The notes under the pieces: generated by a model
What the model saw: the letters and a program-made list of their open reading frames with translations, nothing else
Told to the model about the DNA's origin: nothing
Database searches by the model: none
Translations under genes and position numbers: made by a program
In this document: positions 1 to 4,847 of the stretch, one piece after another
How the letters are laid out: every line of letters starts with the position of its first letter
How positions within the stretch are numbered: the stretch's first letter is position 1
NCBI GenBank assembly: GCA_009885595.1
Contig: VFKJ01000467.1
Span: 1 to 6,984, forward strand
DNA length: 6,984 nucleotides
Direction: 5' to 3'
DNA from: Myxococcales bacterium
GTDB lineage: Bacteria > Myxococcota > Myxococcia > Myxococcales > Myxococcaceae

Positions 1-155
1 CGCGTGAGCGAAGGCGCGCTCGGCTGGGGCAGATGAGTTCGGGCTCGCTTCCCCTGCTGTCACCGCTGGGCCTTGAAGGGCGCGGTGAGCGAGGGTCTCG
101 AGCGTGCTCGGTGCGCGCGGGCCCTCGACTTCACGCAAGGATCCTCACGGCCCGA

Positions 156-180
156 GGTGGGGGGACCCTCTCCCCAGACC
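156..180. repeat. Imperfect hairpin carrying the GACCCTCTCCCC 12-mer
   Basis: GGGGA (161-165) pairs with TCCCC (171-175) across a five-base loop. Beyond a 2x2 mismatch, GGT (156-158) pairs with ACC (178-180). The strand contains GACCCTCTCCCC (164-175), which recurs exactly at 4819-4830 in the terminator between the GNAT and kup genes. It abuts the composite repeat at 180-257. It may be a degenerate terminator or a fragment of a dispersed intergenic repeat. No T-run follows on either strand. Confidence 0.35.
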
Positions 181-257
181 GTCATGGGCCATGACCAAGG
201 TGTAATGCTCCATGCTCTCGGTCATGCACCATGACACCTTGGTAATGCTCCATGACG
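180..257. repeat. Two 40-bp tandem units with an inverted 10-bp core
   Basis: Unit 1 is 181-220 and unit 2 is 221-260. Both start GTCATG-N2-CCATG and both contain AATGCTCCATG after the core. The core is ACCAAGGTGT in unit 1 (194-203) and its exact reverse complement ACACCTTGGT in unit 2 (234-243). CATG occurs six times, starting at 183, 190, 211, 223, 230 and 251, so the spacing 7-21-12 repeats with a 40-bp period. The block is also a near-palindrome centred at 218.5: 180-187 pairs with 250-257, 194-203 with 234-243, and 211-214 with 223-226, with shorter matches between. GC is about 55% by hand count, below its surroundings. A period of 40 is not a multiple of three, which argues against coding. 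Its role is unknown; a multi-site operator, a small mobile or satellite repeat, or a structured RNA are all possible. Confidence 0.85.
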
Positions 258-444
258 CGCCGGGAAAAGCGACCCGCCGGGCCTGACCTTCACGCGAACA
301 GAGTCACCATCACATCGCTTCGCTCACCGAGGACCAGAGAGCGTCGTGCGACGAGGCCTGTTCGAGGAAAGCACGCAGCCGGAGGACCGGATTCACCGCG
401 CCCTCTCGAAGCCGAGGCTTGATGAACTGCCATCATCTGGTCAG

Positions 445-467
445 CCCGCTCTTCTCAGGGGAGCGGG
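445..467 (-). terminator. Possible hairpin terminator around the Nudix-MBL stop
   Basis: CCCGCTC (445-451) and GAGCGGG (461-467) form a perfect 7-bp stem with a nine-base loop, and the TGA stop codon of the minus-strand gene (455-457) lies in the loop. There is no T-run after the hairpin in the direction of transcription, so it would be a weak intrinsic terminator at best, or a 3'-end stabilising hairpin. Confidence 0.3.
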
Positions 468-1981
468 AGGCTCAGCGCCTGGCCTTTGCGGACGACGCGG
501 CCTTCCGCGACGAGCTTCGCGACGATCGCCTCGGTGTTGCGCTCGGCGATCGGCCAGACGAACGAGGCCACGTCGTCGTACGCGCGCGGAACCACCTCAG
601 CGAGCTCGACGGGCTTGCCGAAGGAAGCGATCGCCTCCAGCACCTTCGCCTCGCGCCAGGCCCGGTGCGCCGCGTACTCCTGCAGCTTGCCCGGCCCATC
701 GGGGATCACCGGGCCGTGCGCCGGATAGATGGTGCCGATCGGCAGCTTCTCCAGCCGCGCGAGCTGGCGCAGGTACTCGGCCATCTCGCCTTCCGGCGGA
801 TCGATCACGATGGTCCCCAGGCCCGCCACCATGTCGCCCACCACCGCGGCCTTCGAGCGCTCGTCGACCAGGGTGAGGTGACCGCGCGCGTGGCCCGGGG
901 TGTGGAGCACGCGCCACTTCATCGGCAGCGGCCCCGCGAGCTCGAGCACCTCGCCATCGCGCAGCAGCCTCGAGACCTTCACCGGGGACCGATCGGCCGT
1001 GCGCTCGTGCGCCCACACCGGCAGCCCGAGCACATCGACGAGCCGGCGCGCGCCGCCGACGTGATCGCCGTGGTGATGCGTGAGGACGATCGCCTTCGGC
1101 TTCAGCCCCTCCGGCTCGATCGCGCGCAGGAAGCGGATCAGGCGATCGATCTCCGCGTCATCGGGTGAGCCGGGGTCGACCACCAGCAGCTCTCCGGTTC
1201 CGAGCAGGAACGTGTTGGTGTGCGTGGCGGGGGGCAGCGTCGGCGTCAGCAGCGCATAGAGCGTGACGCCGCGCTGGAACTCGATGCGCTCGGCGTAGAA
1301 GTCCCGGCAGAACGGCGCCGCGCGCATCGCCTGGGCGGCCGAGACGACGTCGGTGAACTTCGACATCACCTGCACGGCGCGCAGGCTCGGCGGGTGCAGC
1401 AACGCCGTCCCCGCTTCCCACCTCGAGAGCGCCTCGGCCGGAGCGATCCATTCCCCCGAGGCGAGCTCGCCCTTCCACACCTGCGCGACGTGCGAAGGCA
1501 CCGACTCCACCAGGAAGAAGCGGGCGTCGAAGCCGCCAGGAACGAAGGGGGGCGTGATCCATCTCCCCGCGGGGACGAAGTCCTCTGCGTGCAGCGTGAG
1601 CCCCCGCTGCCGCAGCAGCTCACCGAAGCCCAGCGTCTCGGCCAGCACCGCCCGGCGCAGCTCATCGAGTTCCAGAGGCGCCAGCCGCTGAGCGCCGCGG
1701 GCCTTGAGCACGCCGGTCTCTTCGAACAACTCACGCGCGGCGGCGACGATCCACTGCGCCTGCGGGCCTTCGAGTCCAGTCACCTGGACGGCCGCATCGG
1801 CCACGTCGACCCGCCCGCCGGGGAACGCGAAGAAGCCGCCGGCGAAGCGCAGCTTCGCTTCGCGCTCGAGCCAGAAGACCTGGATCCCCCCCGGCGCGCG
1901 CTGGAAGAGCACCACCACCGCGGCATCCTTCGGCTGCGGGTGGGCGGGCGCTGCGGGAACTCCGGGGAGCGGCTCACTCAT
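455..1981 (-). CDS. Nudix hydrolase fused to LACTB2-like metallo-beta-lactamase
   Basis: A 508-residue two-domain hydrolase, probably cytosolic (no signal peptide or membrane segment). Residues about 18-225 are a Nudix domain of the NUDT19/RP2 type: FPGG at 53-56, then an enlarged spacer, then REL-FEETG at 83-90, the metal-binding core of a Nudix box. Residues about 245-440 are a metallo-beta-lactamase fold: THHHGDH (301-307), HTPGH (360-364), the metal-bridging aspartate in GDM (382-384), and AHG (421-423). Residues about 440-508 resemble the winged-helix tail of LACTB2. Known relatives: NUDT19 cleaves CoA and its esters, and LACTB2 is a single-strand endoribonuclease. Which substrates apply here is unknown. 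The ATG at 1979-1981 was chosen because it follows the upstream HD gene with an 8-bp overlap and starts just before the Nudix fold; no clear Shine-Dalgarno is present, consistent with translational coupling. The frame stays open upstream to 2272, but that part overlaps the HD gene and reads as out-of-frame sequence. Confidence 0.88.
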   Translation of the reverse strand: MSEPLPGVPAAPAHPQPKDAAVVVLFQRAPGGIQVFWLEREAKLRFAGGFFAFPGGRVDVADAAVQVTGLEGPQAQWIVAAARELFEETGVLKARGAQRLAPLELDELRRAVLAETLGFGELLRQRGLTLHAEDFVPAGRWITPPFVPGGFDARFFLVESVPSHVAQVWKGELASGEWIAPAEALSRWEAGTALLHPPSLRAVQVMSKFTDVVSAAQAMRAAPFCRDFYAERIEFQRGVTLYALLTPTLPPATHTNTFLLGTGELLVVDPGSPDDAEIDRLIRFLRAIEPEGLKPKAIVLTHHHGDHVGGARRLVDVLGLPVWAHERTADRSPVKVSRLLRDGEVLELAGPLPMKWRVLHTPGHARGHLTLVDERSKAAVVGDMVAGLGTIVIDPPEGEMAEYLRQLARLEKLPIGTIYPAHGPVIPDGPGKLQEYAAHRAWREAKVLEAIASFGKPVELAEVVPRAYDDVASFVWPIAERNTEAIVAKLVAEGRVVRKGQALSLPLP

Positions 1982-3263
1982 GATCTGGAATGGCGCCGGT
2001 GATCTGCTGAATGAGCGCACGCCCGGCGGTCGCCTGGTCAGGCCGCACGTAGACGCGCGAGAGCAGCACGGCGCCCGCGAAGCGCTCGTACAAGGAGGTG
2101 TACTTCGAGATCTCCGTGAGCCGGCCGTTGGAGCGATCGACCACGAAGAGCGAGGGGCTGGTGCCCTCGTCGAAGTACTTGGAGAGCACCCCGCGGGACT
2201 CGAGGGTGAAGTGCTCCACGCCCGCCTCGTCGAGCGCCTTCGAGAGCTGGCCCACGTCGTAGGCCTCGTCACGCTCGGTGAACTGGGCCACGCGCTTGAA
2301 GCCCCGCCGCTGCGCGATGCGCTCGGCCCAGCGGTTCTTCGACTTCCGCAAGGTGAGGTGCAGCGTCATGTCGTCGCACGCGAGGAAGGCCTCGGGGTCG
2401 GAGGGGATCTCGAACTCGCCCGGCGCTTCCTCGTAATAGCGGCGCAGCATCCAGTCGAAGCTCACCGAGGTGTGGTGAAAGTAGACCGACAGGAACATGT
2501 GGTAGCGGCTGAGCAGGAAGTCTTCGAACGCGAAGATCGCCGCCTTCGAGAGCGCCAGCACCGCTTTCCCATCGCGCTCGGCCGCCGAGAGGTTCTGCAG
2601 GATCCACTCGAGGTCGTACCGGCCGTAGTTGACGCCCGTGTAGAACGAGTCGCGCAGCAGGTAGTCCATGCGATCGGCGTCGAGCTCGCCCGAGACGATC
2701 GCCCGCAGCACCGGCGCCCAGTCGATGCCGCCTTCCACGAAGCCGATGGCTCCTGGGGGAAGTTGCCCCGTCACCAACGAGGCCACCAGCGTGGGGGTGA
2801 TGCCCAGCGGCGCGTACACCTCGTCGATGAGCCCGCTGAGCGCGGAGTCGATCAGCAGCTTGGCGGTGAAGTCCTCGTGAGACGCCTGGCCCTGGGCTTG
2901 CCCGCCCATCCACGAGGGAAGGCGCAGGGCGGCGCGGGGGGGCGCGATGCTCTCCGAGGCGTGGGAGAGCGGCATGTGCCCGATGTCGTGGCAGAGCACG
3001 GCGAGCCGCACCGCGGCGCGGAACCGCTCGCGCGTGGGCGCGGGCAACTCGGAGCGGCTGGTGATCGCGTCGAACAGGCGCGAGGCCACGTGCATCGCGC
3101 CCAGCGAGTGCGCGTGCCGGGTGTGGGTGGCGCCGGGGAAGGCGAGATCACCGAAGCCCAGCTGGCGCACGTGGCGCAGCCGCTGGAAGGTGCGGCTGTC
3201 GATGACGCGGGTCTCTTCGTCGCTGACGGTGATGCTGCCGTGAATGGGATCTCGGATGCGCAT
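1974..3263 (-). CDS. HD-domain phosphohydrolase (COG1078, SAMHD1/YwfO-like dNTPase)
   Basis: A 429-residue soluble protein of the HD superfamily. The opening IRDPIHG motif (residues 3-9) and FQRLRHVRQLG (26-36) are typical of this family. The metal site is complete by eye: H52 in RHAHSLG (49-55), H92-D93 in CHDIGH (91-96), and D197 in DADRMDYLLRD (195-205), matching H167, H206-D207 and D311 of human SAMHD1. Y201 and D205 match the SAMHD1 substrate-contact residues Y315 and D319. Relatives such as Enterococcus EF1143 hydrolyse dNTPs to deoxynucleosides and triphosphate, so this reaction is likely but not proved. The start at 3261-3263 fits the family N-terminus; GGGA about five bases before it is a weak ribosome site. 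Its TGA stop (1974-1976) falls inside the start of the Nudix-MBL gene, so the two are almost certainly one operon. The N-terminus faces a divergent promoter region shared with the ATP-grasp gene. Confidence 0.9.
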   Translation of the reverse strand: MRIRDPIHGSITVSDEETRVIDSRTFQRLRHVRQLGFGDLAFPGATHTRHAHSLGAMHVASRLFDAITSRSELPAPTRERFRAAVRLAVLCHDIGHMPLSHASESIAPPRAALRLPSWMGGQAQGQASHEDFTAKLLIDSALSGLIDEVYAPLGITPTLVASLVTGQLPPGAIGFVEGGIDWAPVLRAIVSGELDADRMDYLLRDSFYTGVNYGRYDLEWILQNLSAAERDGKAVLALSKAAIFAFEDFLLSRYHMFLSVYFHHTSVSFDWMLRRYYEEAPGEFEIPSDPEAFLACDDMTLHLTLRKSKNRWAERIAQRRGFKRVAQFTERDEAYDVGQLSKALDEAGVEHFTLESRGVLSKYFDEGTSPSLFVVDRSNGRLTEISKYTSLYERFAGAVLLSRVYVRPDQATAGRALIQQITGAIPDHE

Positions 3264-3345
3264 GCGCGTCCCGACGTGTAACGCGCGCGAGGCTTTCGCT
3301 CCACATCAGGAGCGTGTGCGTGGTACATGCTTGCTGACTCCCCGA
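3264..3345. promoter_or_regulatory. Divergent promoter region between HD and ATP-grasp genes
   Basis: These 82 bp must drive both the HD/Nudix-MBL pair (minus) and the ATP-grasp/GNAT pair (plus). A dyad CGCTCC (3297-3302) / GGAGCG (3309-3314) with a six-base spacer lies in the middle and is a candidate operator, or a 5'-leader hairpin. An AGGAG (3308-3312) inside the right arm is only three bases from an in-frame GTG at 3316 and 33 bases from the ATG at 3346. No convincing sigma-70 -35/-10 pair was found for either direction. Confidence 0.5.
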
Positions 3346-4476
3346 ATGCGCATCGCGATCCTTCACAACCAAGACCACGCGCTGCTCGAGGATGATCCCG
3401 GCCGCGAGGCCCGCGAAGACGTGGTGCGGGTGGCCGCCGCCATGCGCGCCGCGCTGGGCAAGTCGAAGCAGCACACGGTGTCGTTGCTGCCCGTCGAGGC
3501 CGATCTCCTCGGAATTCACGAGGCGCTGGCGACGGACAAGCCCGACGTGGTGCTCAACCTCTGCGAGTCGCTGGCGGCCGACGCGCGCGGCGAGATGCTG
3601 GTGCCCGCGATGCTCGAGCTGATGCAGGTGCCGTACACCGGCTCGTCTGCGCTCTCGCTGGCGCTGGCCCTGCACAAGAACAAGGCCAAGGAGATCTTGC
3701 GCGCGCGCGGGGTGCCTTCGCCGGCGTTCTGCGTGATCGGGCACGTGGAAGATCTCGCGGACGTCGACCTGCCCTTCCCGCTGATCGTCAAGCCGTCGCG
3801 CGAAGACGCGTCGATGGGCATCGACTTCGACTCGGTGGTGACCAGCAAGCAGGGCCTGGGGCGCGCGGTGGCGAAGGTGCTGCGCACGTTCCACCAGCCC
3901 GCGCTGGTCGAGCAGTACATCGAGGGCCGCGAGGTGTACGTGCCGCTGCTGGGCAACAGCCCCCGGCGCGCGCTCCCGCTCTCCGAGATCCGCTTCGGGA
4001 ACGCCTTCGTGGGCAAGCCCCACGTCGTCTCGTACAAGGCGAAGTGGGACCTGGATTCTCCGGAGTGCATCGAGAGCCCCTCCGAGCTCGCGTCGCTGCC
4101 GCCCGACGTCGAGGCCCGCTGCATTCAGGTCGCGATGGACGCCTTCGAGGCCCTCGAGTGCCGCGACTACGGCCGGGTCGATTTACGGGTCGACTCGGCT
4201 GGCCAGCCTTACGTCATCGACATCAACCCGAACTGCGATCTCCACCCGCAGGCCGGGTTTGCCAGAGCAGCAGAGGCCGCCGGCCTCTCGTTCGCTGATC
4301 TGGCGCTGCACCTGGTGGATCTCGCCTGGGAACGTCGTCATGGAAATCAGGCCCCTCGCCTCACCCGACCGGACTCCGCTCGCCGAGCTGCTGAGCCGCA
4401 TCGAGACCTTCACGCCGGACGAGGTGTCGTGCGCGCTCGAGCTCATCGACGCCGCGCTCACGCCCAACAACCCTGA
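3346..4476 (+). CDS. ATP-grasp ligase, D-Ala-D-Ala-ligase-like
   Basis: A 376-residue protein as read; residues 1 to about 333 form an ATP-grasp ligase of the COG1181 type. Visible marks: an N-terminal MRIAILHN strand, VLNLCES (69-75), YTGS (97-100), HKNKAKE (110-116), the ATP-binding lysine in LIVKPSREDASMGI (146-159), VEQYIEGREV (188-197), and the Mg-binding end YGRVDL (275-280) with DINPNCDLHP (292-301). Such enzymes activate a carboxylate as an acyl phosphate and join it to an amine. The Ddl signature around EINT-PG is replaced by DINPNCD, so a cell-wall D-Ala-D-Ala role is unlikely and the substrate is unknown. The ATG at 3346 fits the family N-terminus but has no Shine-Dalgarno; a GTG at 3316 would add ten residues. 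After about residue 333 the chain becomes an Arg/Ala-rich tail that is the out-of-frame reading of the GNAT gene, so the true C-terminus is doubtful. Confidence 0.85.
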   Translation: MRIAILHNQDHALLEDDPGREAREDVVRVAAAMRAALGKSKQHTVSLLPVEADLLGIHEALATDKPDVVLNLCESLAADARGEMLVPAMLELMQVPYTGSSALSLALALHKNKAKEILRARGVPSPAFCVIGHVEDLADVDLPFPLIVKPSREDASMGIDFDSVVTSKQGLGRAVAKVLRTFHQPALVEQYIEGREVYVPLLGNSPRRALPLSEIRFGNAFVGKPHVVSYKAKWDLDSPECIESPSELASLPPDVEARCIQVAMDAFEALECRDYGRVDLRVDSAGQPYVIDINPNCDLHPQAGFARAAEAAGLSFADLALHLVDLAWERRHGNQAPRLTRPDSARRAAEPHRDLHAGRGVVRARAHRRRAHAQQP

Positions 4477-4807
4477 CTACCAGGTCCGCTGCGCGGTCCG
4501 GGACGGCAAGGTGGTCGGCTACGTCTGCTACGGCCCCACCCCGATGACCACGGGGACGTTCGATCTCTACTGGATCGCCTCTGATCCGCTGGTGCGGGGC
4601 CAGGGTGTGGGCGCCGCGCTGGTCTCGGGGATGGAAGGCGACATTCGCCGCCGCAAGGGCCGGCTCATTCGCGTCGAGACCTCGGCGATGGAAGCCTACG
4701 GCCCGACGCGCGGGTTCTACGCGGCGATGCAGTACAAGGAAGAGTCGCGCTTCCGGGACTTCTACAAGCCCGGCGAGGACCTGATCATCCTGGCGAAGAG
4801 GCTGTAA
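4340..4807 (+). CDS. GNAT-family N-acetyltransferase
   Basis: A 155-residue single-domain GCN5-related acetyltransferase, cytosolic, expected to move an acetyl group from acetyl-CoA to an amine. The acetyl-CoA pyrophosphate loop is clear: LYWIASDPLVRGQGVGAALV (76-95), with R86-G87-Q88-G89-V90-G91 matching the Q/R-x-x-G-x-G/A motif. The later SAMEAYGPTRGFYAAMQY (115-132) is the usual motif-B helix and strand carrying a tyrosine (Y127) near the general-acid position. The start at 4340 was chosen because residues 1-6 (MEIRPL) form the expected first strand and GGGAA lies seven bases upstream. Its first 137 bp overlap the end of the ATP-grasp frame, so the two are co-transcribed and may be coupled or fused. 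The substrate is not evident; by context it could be the product or amine substrate of the ATP-grasp enzyme. Confidence 0.88.
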   Translation: MEIRPLASPDRTPLAELLSRIETFTPDEVSCALELIDAALTPNNPDYQVRCAVRDGKVVGYVCYGPTPMTTGTFDLYWIASDPLVRGQGVGAALVSGMEGDIRRRKGRLIRVETSAMEAYGPTRGFYAAMQYKEESRFRDFYKPGEDLIILAKRL

Positions 4808-4808
4808 G

Positions 4809-4844
4809 CCCTCTCCCCGACCCTCTCCCCCTCGGGGGAGAGGG
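4809..4844. terminator. Bidirectional terminator between GNAT and kup
   Basis: CCCTCTCCCC (4821-4830) and GGGGAGAGGG (4835-4844) form a perfect 10-bp stem closed by CTCG; C4831-G4834 could add an eleventh pair. A second identical left arm, CCCTCTCCCC (4809-4818), can pair with the same right arm. The hairpin lies one base past the GNAT TAA (4805-4807) and ends three bases before the kup stop (4848-4850), in the only gap between two convergent genes. There is no T-run, so termination may depend on the stem strength or on Rho. The C-rich arm followed by its complement resembles dispersed intergenic repeats common in high-GC proteobacteria. Confidence 0.7.
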
Positions 4845-4847
4845 AGA

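Larger units (their letters stand above)
1..454. other. Gene-free left flank with hairpins and one repeat element
   Basis: No convincing coding sequence lies here. A minus-strand frame opening with GTG at 61-63 and running off the left edge (21 codons, AAGG seven bases before the start) could be the beginning of a neighbouring gene, but it is too short to judge. On the plus strand a short in-frame run ends at a TGA at about 34-36 and could equally be a gene tail. The notable content is the repeat block at 180-257, an imperfect hairpin at 156-180 that abuts it, and a hairpin at the 3' end of the minus-strand gene (445-467). The stretch 258-440 shows only short dyads, such as CGTCG-TG-CGACG at 342-353, which are unremarkable in DNA this rich in G and C. 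Confidence 0.6.

Noticed and set aside
181..260. A minimal CRISPR array
   Set aside because: Only two units, with the variable part being an exact inversion rather than a spacer, and no cas gene in view.
184..286. Two small His-containing peptides (MGHDQGVMLH... and MHHDTLVMLH...) read from the repeat block
   Set aside because: Their likeness comes from the DNA repeat itself; the 40-bp period puts them in different frames and there is no ribosome site.
84..328. Inverted 9-mers GGTGAGCGA (84-92) and TCGCTCACC (320-328) bracketing the repeat block, read as terminal inverted repeats of an element
   Set aside because: They are too short for GC-rich DNA to exclude chance, and no target-site duplication is visible beside them.
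1704..3281. A 525-codon plus-strand open frame opposite the HD and Nudix-MBL genes
   Set aside because: It is antisense to two genes with complete catalytic motifs, shows no domain of its own, and long antisense frames are expected at this G+C content.
3321..3335. A sigma-54-like promoter, TGGTAC-N4-TTGC, before the ATP-grasp gene
   Set aside because: GG and GC are nine bases apart instead of the required ten, and the start site would fall at the ATG itself.
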